Source: Sulfitobacter mediterraneus
GTDB taxonomy: Bacteria; Pseudomonadota; Alphaproteobacteria; Rhodobacterales; Rhodobacteraceae
Direction of reading: 5' to 3'
Assembly (NCBI RefSeq): GCF_003054325.1
Contig: NZ_QBKU01000001.1
Coordinates: 62,001-126,000, forward strand
Length of the DNA: 64,000 nucleotides
A model generated the notes under the pieces. It did not search any database, was not told the DNA's origin, and saw only the letters and a list, made by a program, of their open reading frames with translations. A program made the translations under genes and the position numbers. Of this stretch, positions 8,764-17,127 are shown piece after piece. Positions within the stretch are counted from its first letter, which is position 1; each line of letters starts with the position of its first letter.

Positions 8764-9263
8764 CACAAGCCCCGATCCTCACCGGCGACACAATCCGCCT
8801 GCGGCCACACCGGCTGTCTGATATGGATGCCTTCTGGGCTTTCTACCAGTCTCCTCGTGCTGCCCTGATGGATGTGCCGAACAACAAGACCCACCTGTGG
8901 TACGGCTTTGCCTCCGAAGTCGGCAGCTGGGACCTGACCGGAATGGGCGGCTGGGCCATTGAAACCCAAGACGGCGATTTTGCCGGACAGGTTGCCATTA
9001 CCCACCCCCCACATTTTGCCGAAACGGAACTTGGCTGGATGGTCTTTGACGGCTTCGAGGGGCGCGGCATCGCAGGCGAGGCGACCAACCTCGCCCTGAC
9101 CTATGCCCGTAACACGCTTAAACCGGTCAGCCTTGTCAGCTACATCCACAAAGACAACACGCGCTCCATCGCACTGGCCAAACGACTTGGCGCCCGCCCC
9201 GATCCCGCCGCCATCCCACATGACGAGACCGATGTGGTCTACCGACATGAGGTGCCGCAATGA
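8760..9263 (+). CDS. GNAT-family N-acetyltransferase (RimJ/RimL type)
   Basis: 167 residues starting at a GTG that overlaps the NIPSNAP stop. The opening LTGDTIRLRPHRLSDMDAFW and the acetyl-CoA motif around GFEGRGIAGEATNLAL (about 98-113), then NTRSIALAKRLGA, are typical of RimJ/RimL-like acetyltransferases that modify protein N termini or small amines. The substrate is unknown. A 277-base inverted-repeat-rich stretch follows before the chorismate mutase gene. Confidence 0.88.
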   Translation: MTQAPILTGDTIRLRPHRLSDMDAFWAFYQSPRAALMDVPNNKTHLWYGFASEVGSWDLTGMGGWAIETQDGDFAGQVAITHPPHFAETELGWMVFDGFEGRGIAGEATNLALTYARNTLKPVSLVSYIHKDNTRSIALAKRLGARPDPAAIPHDETDVVYRHEVPQ

Positions 9264-9540
9264 CCTGCCTCTTCACCGGTGATTCTGCGCAGGGTCAAGG
9301 ATCGCGCAGCGACCAATCTTTGATTGGCCTGTCCTTGACGCTGGGCGGAATCGCCACCCACCCTCGCACAGGTGACTTGAGCGCAAACCTGCGGCTCAAG
9401 CACCTCTGCGCAAAACGGGCCACCGCCCGATCCACGGCCGCCGCGCCGATGACGTGGGCTCAGGATGCAACAGGCGCCCATAATCTCATCGAGCGTCAGC
9501 GCGGCAATGGGATCACGTCCAATGACCGGAGGAATTTCGC
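9264..9540. repeat. Inverted-repeat-rich intergenic stretch
   Basis: Between the GNAT gene and the chorismate mutase gene. Left arm 9278-9301 and right arm 9332-9355 are 24-base inverted repeats with four mismatches, enclosing CCAATC-TTT-GATTGG (9313-9327). A second stem spans 9365-9410, with CTTGAGC at 9376-9382 opposite GCTCAAG at 9394-9400 and extensions on both sides. It may be an mRNA-processing element, a structured RNA or a dispersed palindromic repeat. A 94-codon frame crosses it but resembles no protein known to me. Confidence 0.65.
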
Positions 9541-9837
9541 ATGACTGACCCCGTAACCCGCGCAGCAGACGTGCTCAAAGGCCACCGCGCCTCCATTGAC
9601 CGGCTCGACGCGATCCTCGTCTTCACACTGGGCGAGCGGTTCAAACACACACAGGCAGTGGGGAAACTCAAAGCCGAACACGACCTTCCCCCGTCCGATC
9701 CAAACCGCGAAGCGGACCAGATCGCACGGCTCGAAGATTTGGCGAAAGAGGCCGACCTCGATCCCGAATTCGCCAAGAAGTTTCTCAACTTCATCATCGC
9801 TGAAGTCATTCAGCACCACAAAAAGCACCAATCGTAA
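9541..9837 (+). CDS. Chorismate mutase (AroQ type)
   Basis: 98-residue all-helical chorismate mutase, converting chorismate to prephenate for phenylalanine and tyrosine synthesis. The AroQ pattern is visible: an N-terminal helix with [23 protein letters not shown], then [21 protein letters not shown] and a last helix [14 protein letters not shown] strong GGAGG lies 6 bases before the ATG. It is fused neither to PheA nor TyrA; the window's prephenate dehydratase (58427) also lacks a mutase domain, so this gene likely supplies its substrate. It is placed between ffh and rpsP. Confidence 0.9.
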   Translation: MTDPVTRAADVLKGHRASIDRLDAILVFTLGERFKHTQAVGKLKAEHDLPPSDPNREADQIARLEDLAKEADLDPEFAKKFLNFIIAEVIQHHKKHQS

Positions 9838-9880
9838 ACCGGGGTTCACTCCGGCATCAAATCCAAAAGGACTACACACC

Positions 9881-10282
9881 ATGGCTATGAAAATTCGTCT
9901 CGCCCGCGGCGGCTCCAAAAAGCGCCCCTTCTACCGTATCGTTGCAGCGGACAGCCGCATGCCACGCGATGGCCGTTTCATCGAAAAGCTGGGCACATAT
10001 AACCCGCTGCTGCCAAAAGACAGCGAAGAGCGCGTGAAAATGGACATCGAAAAGATCCAGGACTGGATCTCCAAGGGCGCCCAGCCAACAGAGCGCGTTG
10101 CACGTATGCTCGAAGCGGCTGGCGTGAAAGAAAAAGTTGCACGCAACAACCCCAACAAAGGCACACCGGGTAAGAAAGCTCAGGAACGTGTAGAAGAGAA
10201 AGCCGCCAAAGCCGCAGCAGCAGCCGAAGCCGCCGCAGCCCCGGCCGAAGAGGCACCTGCTGACGAAGCCGCAGCAGAATAA
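9881..10282 (+). CDS. rpsP: 30S ribosomal protein S16
   Basis: 133 residues. The conserved core ([20 protein letters not shown], then [13 protein letters not shown]) occupies about 3-80. The C-terminal 40 residues form an Ala/Glu-rich tail ([17 protein letters not shown]) that extends alphaproteobacterial S16. AAAGG sits 10 bases before the chosen ATG; a second ATG two codons on is possible. It leads the rpsP-rimM-trmD-rplS group, here interrupted by other genes. Confidence 0.97.
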   Translation: MAMKIRLARGGSKKRPFYRIVAADSRMPRDGRFIEKLGTYNPLLPKDSEERVKMDIEKIQDWISKGAQPTERVARMLEAAGVKEKVARNNPNKGTPGKKAQERVEEKAAKAAAAAEAAAAPAEEAPADEAAAE

Positions 10283-10300
10283 TCAAGACCAGCGCCCGGC

Positions 10301-10930
10301 ATGGAACAGTTTTGTGATGATTTCCGTGCCGGGCTGCACGACCTGATGCGCTGGCGGCGCGATGTGCGCCACTTTCGCACCGATCCGGTGGACGAGGCCT
10401 TGGTGCAAACCTGCCTCGACACCTTCAACTTCGCCCCCTCCGTGGGCCTGTCAGAGCCCTGGCGCATCCTGCGCGTGGCCTCGGACACCGCGCGACAAGC
10501 CGCGCTTGAGAATTTCAGAACCGCAAATGAAACGGCCCTTGCCGGCTATGACGGTGATCAGGCGGCCCTTTATGCCTCTCTCAAATTGTCGGGCATGCAA
10601 GATGCCCCCGTGCAACTGGCAATCTTTTGCGATGACACCACAAGCAAGGGCAGCGGCCTGGGTGCCGCTTCAATGCCGGAAATGCGCCGGTATTCGGTGG
10701 TTGGCGCCGTCACCCAGATGTGGCTTGCTGCCCGCGCCTATGGTTTGGGCATCGGCTGGGTCTCCGTGCTTGACCCGGATCGCCTGAGCCGTGATCTTAA
10801 GGCCAAGGAAGGGTGGCATCTGGTGGCCTATCTCTGCCTTGGCTGGCCAAAGGAAGAGAGCCTGACGCCGGAACTGGAAACCAAAGGCTGGGAACATCGC
10901 GCCCGGCATCTGAATATCGAGACACGCTGA
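10301..10930 (+). CDS. bluB: 5,6-dimethylbenzimidazole synthase BluB
   Basis: 209-residue nitroreductase-fold enzyme that fragments reduced FMN with oxygen to make 5,6-dimethylbenzimidazole, the lower ligand of vitamin B12. Diagnostic stretches are RWRRDVRHF near residue 18, FNFAPSVGLSEPWR (about 43-56), and GAASMPEMRRYSVVGAVTQMWLA (about 122-144). Its position 18 bases after rpsP, upstream of rimM, is unlike the usual cobalamin operon. No other cobalamin gene is in the window. Confidence 0.92.
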   Translation: MEQFCDDFRAGLHDLMRWRRDVRHFRTDPVDEALVQTCLDTFNFAPSVGLSEPWRILRVASDTARQAALENFRTANETALAGYDGDQAALYASLKLSGMQDAPVQLAIFCDDTTSKGSGLGAASMPEMRRYSVVGAVTQMWLAARAYGLGIGWVSVLDPDRLSRDLKAKEGWHLVAYLCLGWPKEESLTPELETKGWEHRARHLNIETR

Positions 10931-10931
10931 T

Positions 10932-11081
10932 ATGTTGCGCCTGATCATCTTGCTGTTTGCCGCCGCCATCGGCTTTGGCCTTGGCATCAAATATGACCGC
11001 ATGCAGATGGCCGCCGAATGCGCCAATGGCGAGGGTGAATGGACCGGCACGATCTGCGTCAATTCGGAGCTTTTGCAATGA
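10932..11081 (+). CDS. 49-residue single-helix protein
   Basis: Small frame from ATG at 10932 to a TGA overlapping the rimM start (ATGA). It opens [21 protein letters not shown], a signal anchor or uncleaved helix, followed by a short hydrophilic tail with two cysteines (AAEC..., GTICVN) that would face the periplasm and could form a disulfide. Tight packing between bluB and rimM, with overlap, supports it being translated. Function unknown. Confidence 0.72.
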   Translation: MLRLIILLFAAAIGFGLGIKYDRMQMAAECANGEGEWTGTICVNSELLQ

Positions 11082-11599
11082 CCGACAGAATTTGTGTAGG
11101 GGCCATTGCCGGCGCTTATGGCGTTAAGGGCGAACTGCGCATCAAAAGCTTTTGCGCCACCCCCGAAGACATCGAAAACTACACCCCGCTGTGGTCCGAG
11201 GATGGCAGCCGCCAGTTTGCCCTGGCCATCCTGCGCCCCATCAAGAACGGGTTTTCCGCCCGCATCGCAGATGTCGCCACCAAGGAAGACGCGGACGCCC
11301 TGCGCGGTGTGAACCTTTTTGCCGACCGGGATCAGATGCCTTCCCTGCCCGACGACGAATTTTATCATGCCGATTTGATCGATCTTGAGGTCTATGACAC
11401 CGGCGGCGTACTGCTGGGCCGTGTGAAGACCGTTCAGAACCACGGCGCGGACGATCTGCTGGAACTGCAATTGGCCGGAACCTCCGCCACGACATTTGTG
11501 CCCTTCACCAAGGCTGCGGTCCCGACCGTGGATCTCAGCGCGGGCCGCATCGTCGCTGATCCGCCTTTGGGCATTCTGCCGGAAACGGACAAAGGCTGA
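11078..11599 (+). CDS. rimM: Ribosome maturation factor RimM
   Basis: 173-residue 16S rRNA processing factor that binds S19 and assists assembly of the 30S head. The N-terminal RimM beta-barrel begins [21 protein letters not shown] (about 4-24), and the C-terminal PRC-barrel region contains [18 protein letters not shown], ending VADPPLGIL. The ATG overlapping the preceding small gene was chosen because the [13 protein letters not shown] motif follows directly. The stop shares a base with the next start (TGATG). Confidence 0.95.
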   Translation: MTDRICVGAIAGAYGVKGELRIKSFCATPEDIENYTPLWSEDGSRQFALAILRPIKNGFSARIADVATKEDADALRGVNLFADRDQMPSLPDDEFYHADLIDLEVYDTGGVLLGRVKTVQNHGADDLLELQLAGTSATTFVPFTKAAVPTVDLSAGRIVADPPLGILPETDKG

Positions 11600-12387
11600 T
11601 GCCGCGCCGGATCATCCTGCATGCAGGGTTTCACAAGACCGGCACGACCACCCTTCAAGCCACCCTGCGCGAGAACCGCACCGCGCTGAAAAAACACATC
11701 GCGCTGCGCCTGCGTTGGCATCTCAAGGATTTGCTGTCCGCCACGCGTGGCTATTCAACATGGCGCGATCCCCTGACAATGCTCAAGGTACAAGACCGGT
11801 TTGAGGCGATGTTGAGCGATCTCCCCGGCATGCCACGACGCAGTTTGATTATCTCTTCCGAGGAACTTTGCGGCCATCTGCCCGGTCGCGGCGACCTGAT
11901 GGATTATTCCGCCTCCCCCGTTCTGCTTTATGCGTTCTGGGACAGCATCCGCCAACGCTTCCCAAAGGCCGACATTCTGATCTACCTGACCACACGCGCC
12001 CCGGACGCTTGGCTGCGCTCAGCATGGTCCGAACATGTCAAATCGTCCGGCATGACGATGGATTTCGCGGCGTTTGAACGCAAATATGCAGAGGCTGCCG
12101 AACTTGATGCTATGGTTCAGGAGATCGCCAGCCGCGTGCCCGCGCCGGTGCATCACGCCGCGCTTGAAGACTGTGCTGACCTGCCGCTTGGAACCGTCGA
12201 TCCCCTGCTGGATCTCTGCAAGATCCCGCTTGCCTTGCGCAGCACCCTGCAAGCGCCCGCCCCCGCCAATACACGATTGGAGGATGACATCCTGCAGCAG
12301 ATGTTGCAGATCAACCGCACCCATGACGGGGCCGAGGCCCGCAATGCCGCCAAAGCGGCACTCTTGAACAAGGTGCAGGACAGATGA
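11599..12387 (+). CDS. P-loop sulfotransferase-like protein
   Basis: 262 residues. The N-terminal RRIILHAGFHKTGTTTLQ (about 3-20) is a PAPS-binding 5'-phosphosulfate-loop-like P-loop as in sulfotransferases. A second segment (YLTTRAPDAWLRSAWSEHV, about 134-152) resembles the 3'-phosphate-binding region, with Arg and Ser. It overlaps rimM by one base upstream and trmD by four downstream, so it is embedded in a translation operon. The acceptor substrate is unknown; a non-sulfotransferase role is possible. Confidence 0.75.
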   Translation: MPRRIILHAGFHKTGTTTLQATLRENRTALKKHIALRLRWHLKDLLSATRGYSTWRDPLTMLKVQDRFEAMLSDLPGMPRRSLIISSEELCGHLPGRGDLMDYSASPVLLYAFWDSIRQRFPKADILIYLTTRAPDAWLRSAWSEHVKSSGMTMDFAAFERKYAEAAELDAMVQEIASRVPAPVHHAALEDCADLPLGTVDPLLDLCKIPLALRSTLQAPAPANTRLEDDILQQMLQINRTHDGAEARNAAKAALLNKVQDR

Positions 12388-13172
12388 AACCGACACGGTC
12401 CCACGGCCGCCAATCCATTCGCGCCACGCTGCAACCGCGCGAGCTGATGCAGGACAAACCGGATTATGCCGATGTTTGGCAGGCCCGGATCGTGACGCTT
12501 TTTCCCGACCTTTTTCCCGGTGTTCTGGGGGCCAGCCTGACCGGCAAGGCCTTGCAGGACGGGCTTTGGCAATTGCACACTCATGATCTGCGCCAATTCG
12601 GAATTGGCAAACACCGCAATGTCGATGACACCCCAGCGGGCGGCGGTGCAGGCATGGTGATGCGTGCCGATGTGGTTGGCCCCGCGATTGAGGCGGCGCA
12701 GGGCCACGCCCATGGCCGCTGGCCGATCCTCTATATGTCGCCGCGCGGACGCCGCTTTGATCAGGCGATGGCCCGTGATCTGGCGGGATGTGCAGGGGTC
12801 ACCATGCTGTGTGGACGGTTTGAAGGGGTCGATGAACGGGTCATCGAACACTACGGCATCACCGAGGTCTCGCTTGGGGATTTTGTGATGACAGGGGGCG
12901 AACTGGCCGCCCAAGCGATGATCGACGCAACCGTGCGCCTACTGCCCGGCGTGCTGGGCAATGCCGAAAGCACAGTCGAGGAAAGCCATTCAAACGGGCT
13001 GCTGGAGCATCCGCAATACACCCGCCCGGCAATCTGGAACGACCGTGAAATTCCGCCGGTGTTGATGTCTGGAAATCACAAGGAAATCGCCAAATGGCGC
13101 AGCGCGCAATCGTTGGCCCTCACGCGGTCGCGGCGGCCCGATCTGATCACGGATGAGGACGGCGATACCTGA
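12384..13172 (+). CDS. trmD: tRNA (guanine-N1-)-methyltransferase TrmD
   Basis: 262-residue SPOUT methyltransferase making m1G37 in tRNAs. The knot region is recognisable: ILYMSPRGRRFDQAMARDL, LCGRFEGVDERVIEHY, and SLGDFVMTGGELAA; LLEHPQYTRP follows. The N terminus has about 30 extra residues before ARIVTLFPDLFPGVLG, and an internal ATG (MQDKPDYADVW, residue 22) is an alternative start. The ATGA overlap with the upstream gene supports the longer form. Confidence 0.96.
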   Translation: MKPTRSHGRQSIRATLQPRELMQDKPDYADVWQARIVTLFPDLFPGVLGASLTGKALQDGLWQLHTHDLRQFGIGKHRNVDDTPAGGGAGMVMRADVVGPAIEAAQGHAHGRWPILYMSPRGRRFDQAMARDLAGCAGVTMLCGRFEGVDERVIEHYGITEVSLGDFVMTGGELAAQAMIDATVRLLPGVLGNAESTVEESHSNGLLEHPQYTRPAIWNDREIPPVLMSGNHKEIAKWRSAQSLALTRSRRPDLITDEDGDT

Positions 13173-13193
13173 TCGCCATCCCCGCTATTTCAT

Positions 13194-13445
13194 TCAAGCC
13201 GATTCAGTGTTGGCCTTCACATAGGCATAAATCTCGTCCTTGAGCGCCATACGTTCCTTGCGCATATCGACCATGTGATCATCGCTTGTTGGCTCTACAT
13301 CGGTTTCTGCCCGGTGCAATGCACGGTTCAGCGTGTGATAGGCATCGCTCAGCTTCTCGAAATGGCTGTCAGACTGACGCAGGGCCGCCATTTGATCCAC
13401 CAATTCCGGGAACTCTTCGGCCAGTTCATGTGGTGTGTGAGACAT
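13194..13445 (-). CDS. DUF465 (YdcH-like) protein
   Basis: 83 residues from MSHTPHELAEEFPELVDQM. Two helices form the DUF465 hairpin, with DSHFEKLSDAYHTLNRALHRAE and MRKERMALKDEIYAYVKA. These short coiled-coil proteins are widespread in proteobacteria and have no assigned function. It starts 23 bases after the ppk2 stop on the same strand and is probably co-transcribed. AGAAGGAAAA before the ATG is a plausible ribosome site. Confidence 0.85.
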   Translation of the reverse strand: MSHTPHELAEEFPELVDQMAALRQSDSHFEKLSDAYHTLNRALHRAETDVEPTSDDHMVDMRKERMALKDEIYAYVKANTESA

Positions 13446-13468
13446 AGGTGATTTTCCTTCTGTTGGGT

Positions 13469-14362
13469 TTATGTACGTTTCCGGCTCTTCGGATGCAGCG
13501 AAGATGCAAGAATGTGATCGCTGTCGCGCAGCAAGGCTTCGGCCTGATGAAAGATCAACGGATCGGGCGCTTGGACCACGCTGTGATCTTTGTCCGGGTA
13601 ATCCAGCTGTGACAGGAAATGCCGCATGCAAGTCAGCCGGGCGCGTTTTTTGTCGTTTGACCGGATCACTGTCCAAGGCGCATCGGCGGTGTCGGTGTAG
13701 AAAAACATCGCTTCTTTGGCTTCGGTGTAATCGTCCCACTTATCAAGGCTGGCCCGATCAATCGGGGACAGTTTCCACCGCTTGAGCGGATCGGTCTCCC
13801 GCGAGGCAAAGCGGCGCTTTTGCTCTTCTTGCGTGACCGAGAACCAGTATTTGAACAGCTTGATCCCGGACCGGACCAACATCCGTTCAAATTCCGGCGT
13901 CTGGCGCATGAATTCGAGGTATTCCGCCGGAGCGCAAAAATCCATCACCCGCTCCACACCGGCGCGGTTGTACCAAGACCGGTCATACAGAACGATCTCG
14001 CCCGCCGTGGGCAGATGTTTGACGTAGCGTTGAAAGAACCATTGCCCGCGTTCTTCGTCCGTGGGTTTGTTCAGGGCCACAACACGGGCTGCACGTGGAT
14101 TGAGATGTTCGGTGAACCGCTTGATTGTGCCGCCTTTGCCGGCCGCATCACGGCCTTCAAACAACAGTACAAACTTCTGGCCGGTTTCCTGCACCCAATG
14201 CTGTACTTTCAACAATTCAACCTGAAGCGCCGATTTTTCGGCCTCATAAGTCTTGCGGTCCAGCTTGGTTTTGTAGGGATATTCGCCCTGCTCAAACCCA
14301 ACAATCGCCGCACTGCGATCGGAATGCTCCACTGCCTCTACCTGCTGTGTTTTGGCCGTCAT
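13469..14362 (-). CDS. ppk2: Polyphosphate kinase 2
   Basis: 297-residue PPK2-family kinase transferring phosphate between polyphosphate and nucleoside diphosphates. Walker A is FEGRDAAGKGGTIKR (about 69-82) and the Walker B/lid region is YDRSWYNRAGVERVM (126-140), followed by KLFKYWFSVTQEEQ and the RRFASRETDPLKRWK lid. Single-domain, one-copy form. ATG at 14362 was preferred to an in-frame start 147 bases upstream because AAAGGGG precedes it. A possible FNR-type site lies about 67 bases upstream. Confidence 0.93.
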   Translation of the reverse strand: MTAKTQQVEAVEHSDRSAAIVGFEQGEYPYKTKLDRKTYEAEKSALQVELLKVQHWVQETGQKFVLLFEGRDAAGKGGTIKRFTEHLNPRAARVVALNKPTDEERGQWFFQRYVKHLPTAGEIVLYDRSWYNRAGVERVMDFCAPAEYLEFMRQTPEFERMLVRSGIKLFKYWFSVTQEEQKRRFASRETDPLKRWKLSPIDRASLDKWDDYTEAKEAMFFYTDTADAPWTVIRSNDKKRARLTCMRHFLSQLDYPDKDHSVVQAPDPLIFHQAEALLRDSDHILASSLHPKSRKRT

Positions 14363-14429
14363 GCTGTCCCCTTTCAATCTCCGTTTTCCTCTTGCGGCCC
14401 AACCTAGCCATATGTGCCGCCCCCATGCC

Positions 14430-14443
14430 TTGACGTGGATCAA
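14430..14443. promoter_or_regulatory. Candidate FnrL/Dnr-type site
   Basis: TTGAC-GTGG-ATCAA fits the TTGAY-N4-RTCAA pattern bound by FNR-family regulators, and the outer bases extend the symmetry (CTTGA...TCAAG). It lies 67 bases upstream of the ppk2 ATG in the 340-base gap shared with rplS. Oxygen-dependent control of polyphosphate metabolism would be the implied function; this is a pattern match only. Confidence 0.5.
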
Positions 14444-14702
14444 GCAAAGCGGCAAAGCTGTGGAACTCGGATCAAATCCATGCGGATTTTCCCCCCTTGA
14501 TCCTCGCAAACTTCCCCCCTATACCCCGCCCATCCGGAATCGCTTGTCGCGTCTCCGGTGCTTTGCGTTTTGTGCAGGGCAAACAAGGAATGACGATGCT
14601 ACCTCCGGCGGGCCGCTACGGCGCAGTCCCGATAGACCCCGAAGCTCTTGGATCGCGCAATAACTTCGTGGAACACCACGAGCATCAAAGGAGAAGCGTC
14701 AG

Positions 14703-15077
14703 ATGAACCTGATCGCAGAGATTGAGGCGGAACAAATCGCCGAACTCGCCAAGGAAATCCCGGATTTCCGTGCCGGCGACACCATCCGCGTTGGCTTTAA
14801 AGTCACCGAAGGCACACGTACCCGTGTTCAGAACTACGAAGGCGTCTGCATCGCCCGTAACAACGGTCACGGCATTGCCGGGTCTTTTACAGTTCGCAAA
14901 ATCAGCTTCGGCGAAGGTGTTGAGCGCGTATTCCCGCTGCACTCCACCAACATCGACAGCATCACAGTGGTCCGCCGTGGCCGTGTGCGTCGCGCCAAAC
15001 TGTACTACTTGCGCTCACGTCGTGGTAAATCCGCGCGTATCGTTGAGAATTCCAACTACAAGCCGAAAAAAGCGTAA
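14703..15077 (+). CDS. rplS: 50S ribosomal protein L19
   Basis: 124 residues of normal length. Conserved segments: [51 protein letters not shown] and [30 protein letters not shown] precedes the ATG by about 8 bases. The leader contains a small hairpin (TCGTGG...CCACGA, about 14666-14681) just before the ribosome site that could modulate translation. It precedes rpmE by 12 bases. Confidence 0.97.
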   Translation: MNLIAEIEAEQIAELAKEIPDFRAGDTIRVGFKVTEGTRTRVQNYEGVCIARNNGHGIAGSFTVRKISFGEGVERVFPLHSTNIDSITVVRRGRVRRAKLYYLRSRRGKSARIVENSNYKPKKA

Positions 15078-15089
15078 GGGGCCGGATCA

Positions 15090-15311
15090 ATGAAAGCCGA
15101 TACACATCCCGAATACCACATGATCAACGTCAAAATGACTGACGGAACGATCGTGCAGATGAAATCCACATGGGGCAAAGAAGGCGACCAGTTGTCGCTG
15201 GACATCGATCCATCCGTGCACCCCGCATGGACAGGCGGCACATCCCGCCTGATGGACACCGGTGGCCGCGTGTCCAAGTTCAAGAACAAGTACGCAGGTC
15301 TCAGCCTGTAA
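15090..15311 (+). CDS. rpmE: 50S ribosomal protein L31
   Basis: 73 residues beginning [19 protein letters not shown]. It lacks the CxxC pairs of zinc-containing L31, so it is the zinc-free form. Conserved features include [15 protein letters not shown] and [11 protein letters not shown]. It ends the translation operon and is followed by a strong terminator. Confidence 0.96.
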   Translation: MKADTHPEYHMINVKMTDGTIVQMKSTWGKEGDQLSLDIDPSVHPAWTGGTSRLMDTGGRVSKFKNKYAGLSL

Positions 15312-15334
15312 GGCACCTGATAACGTATGTTACG

Positions 15335-15368
15335 AAAAAGGCGTGGACCCCGGTCCGCGCCTTTTTTA
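15335..15368 (+). terminator. Rho-independent terminator after rpmE
   Basis: A 12-bp stem (AAAGGCGTGGAC with GTCCGCGCCTTT, one G-U pair) with a 4-base CCCG loop is followed by T-rich sequence. It closes the rplS-rpmE message and, because the stem starts with A residues, could also act on the convergent ABC-F gene ending at 15391. Confidence 0.88.
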
Positions 15369-15390
15369 TTGCCCGATGGAATCTGCGGCC

Positions 15391-16911
15391 TTAGCCCCCC
15401 GCCATTTCGCCTTGCAAAAAGGCATCGGGGCTGTCGATCTCTTCCAGCTTCTTGCCGTTGATCCACCAGAACCTGTTGCCCACATTGCGCAGAAAACTGC
15501 GGTCGTGACTGACCAACAGACATGACGCACCATGGGCGATCAATTCATCCTCCAGCGCCTCCTGCCCTTCGATATCCAGATGGTTGGTCGGTTCATCTAG
15601 CAAATAGAAATTCGGGTTCTTCAGCCGCAGCACCAACATCGCCAGACGCGCCTTTTGCCCGCCGGACAAGGCACCGATCTTGGTGTCCTGCATCTGGATG
15701 TTCACGCCAGCCCCGGCCAGCAATCCCCGCGCCCGTTGGTCTCCTACATCGAACTGACCCGCCACTGTTGTCATTGGCGTCGCAGCATCGTCCAGCTGGC
15801 TGAGATGTTGATCCGAATAGGCAGGCACCACCGATGGCGCGGATTTGACCGCGCTGCCTTCCAGCCCCTCCAACGCGCGCTGCACCATCTGGATCAACTG
15901 GGTCTTGCCCGTGCCATTGGCCCCCAGCAACACCACGCGATCCCCTTTTGAAATCCATTTCTGCCCGGTCCGGTACAGCAGCCGCCCGTCCGGTGTGGTC
16001 ACATCCGCCTCGTCAAAGGTGATCAACGCTTTGGCATGGGTGCCGCTGTTGCCCAGCTTGATCTCGCCCGCGCTGCGTTCTTTGTGCGCCGGTTTGGCCG
16101 CAGCTTCCATCTTGGCGGCGCGTTCGGTCAACTGCTTGGTCTTGGTGATCAACAGATCAGAGCCGGAGTTGATCCCGATGTTCTTGAGCTTGGCCGCCTG
16201 TTTGCGCAACTGCTGCGCCTTGTTCAGATCATTGGCAAAGCGGCGCTCGTCGGCCGCGTCCGCCTCTTCCAGCGCGGCCCGCGCGGGTGTGAAAGACAGA
16301 TCAAACACCCGCGACCGTTCCGCACGCAAGAACAACGTGCGGTTTGTGGTGGCATCCAGGAACGCCCGGTCATGCGAAGTGATCAGCACCGGCAGTTCCC
16401 TAGGCAATGCCGCAATCCAGCTCTGTAACAACCCGATCCGGTGCAGATCAAGGTGGTTGGTCGGCTCGTCCAACATCAACATATCCGGCTCAGTGATCCA
16501 GGCTGCGGCCAGCAATGCGGTGCGCTGCCAGCCACCGCTGAGCGTATTCAGGGGCTGATGTTGCAAGTCATACGGCACCGCAAGTTCATCCAGCGCCACG
16601 TCCACGCGCCAGCTTTCGTATTCGGCTTGCTCGGTCGGGAGGGCGTCGAGCACCAGATCATAAAGCGTCAGCTCTTGTGCCGCCTCAGGCACGTATTGCT
16701 GCACGTGGCCGATGCGCAATCCCCGTGCGCGGGTCACGTCCCCTGTGGTCTGTTCAAACTCACCAGCCAAACAGCTCATCAAAGTGGATTTGCCGCGTCC
16801 GTTCGCAGCAACCAAACCGATCCGGTCGCCTTTGGACATGGTCAGGTTCAGATCGGTAAAAAGCGGGTCACCAAGGGTCACGCCCAAGGCATTTACATTC
16901 AACAGTGTCAT
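15391..16911 (-). CDS. ABC-F family ATP-binding protein
   Basis: 506 residues with two ABC cassettes on one chain and no membrane segment, the hallmark of ABC-F translation factors that act on the ribosomal E site. First cassette: Walker A GLVAANGRGKST (about 33-44), signature LSGGW, Walker B MLMLDEPTNHLDL. A charged linker with KQAAKLKNIG follows. Second cassette: GANGTGKTQL, LSGGQ, FYLLDEPTNHLD. It resembles the Uup/EttA-like housekeeping group more than clear antibiotic-resistance types, but the subclass is uncertain. A short leader frame lies upstream. Confidence 0.92.
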   Translation of the reverse strand: MTLLNVNALGVTLGDPLFTDLNLTMSKGDRIGLVAANGRGKSTLMSCLAGEFEQTTGDVTRARGLRIGHVQQYVPEAAQELTLYDLVLDALPTEQAEYESWRVDVALDELAVPYDLQHQPLNTLSGGWQRTALLAAAWITEPDMLMLDEPTNHLDLHRIGLLQSWIAALPRELPVLITSHDRAFLDATTNRTLFLRAERSRVFDLSFTPARAALEEADAADERRFANDLNKAQQLRKQAAKLKNIGINSGSDLLITKTKQLTERAAKMEAAAKPAHKERSAGEIKLGNSGTHAKALITFDEADVTTPDGRLLYRTGQKWISKGDRVVLLGANGTGKTQLIQMVQRALEGLEGSAVKSAPSVVPAYSDQHLSQLDDAATPMTTVAGQFDVGDQRARGLLAGAGVNIQMQDTKIGALSGGQKARLAMLVLRLKNPNFYLLDEPTNHLDIEGQEALEDELIAHGASCLLVSHDRSFLRNVGNRFWWINGKKLEEIDSPDAFLQGEMAGG

Positions 16912-16930
16912 TGTGGTCTCAAGTCATATC

Positions 16931-16950
16931 AAAACGGGCCGCAAAGCGGC
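16931..16950 (-). promoter_or_regulatory. Hairpin with short T-run before the ABC-F gene
   Basis: On the minus strand GCCGC-TTT-GCGGC is followed by CCGTTTT, about 20 bases before the ABC-F start and after the short frame at 17001-17048. It is a weak terminator-like structure that could act as an attenuator; the stem is only 5 bp. Confidence 0.35.
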
Positions 16951-17000
16951 TTGAGGCAGACCAATGGGCAATTGTTCCCAGATCAGCCCTGCAAACGGAT

Positions 17001-17048
17001 TTACAGGGCGGCGCGGGGACCATGCTGAAGACGGCGGATGATACGCAT
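17001..17048 (-). CDS. Candidate 15-residue leader peptide
   Basis: Short frame MRIIRRLQHGPRAAL ending in TAA, about 90 bases upstream of the ABC-F gene on the same strand, with AGGAGGG about 12 bases before its ATG. Arg-rich mini-frames followed by hairpins commonly regulate ABC-F genes by ribosome stalling. The 216-base gap upstream of the ABC-F gene shows no other coding sequence. Whether it is translated is not known. Confidence 0.4.
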   Translation of the reverse strand: MRIIRRLQHGPRAAL

Positions 17049-17127
17049 ATTCAGCTGTTGCCCTCCTGTTGTTGAAATAGACCGTTTCCTCAGACTAGAA
17101 AAACCCTGCCGCAATGGCAACCATGGA

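Noticed and set aside
9260-9544. 94-codon frame across the repeat-rich gap
   Set aside because: It overlaps neighbours by ATGA at both ends, which looks suggestive, but the product has no recognisable fold and the DNA is dominated by inverted repeats.
14666-14681. Small hairpin before rplS as an L19 autoregulatory leader
   Set aside because: TCGTGG/CCACGA is short and not similar to a known ribosomal leader that I can name; kept only as a remark in the rplS entry.
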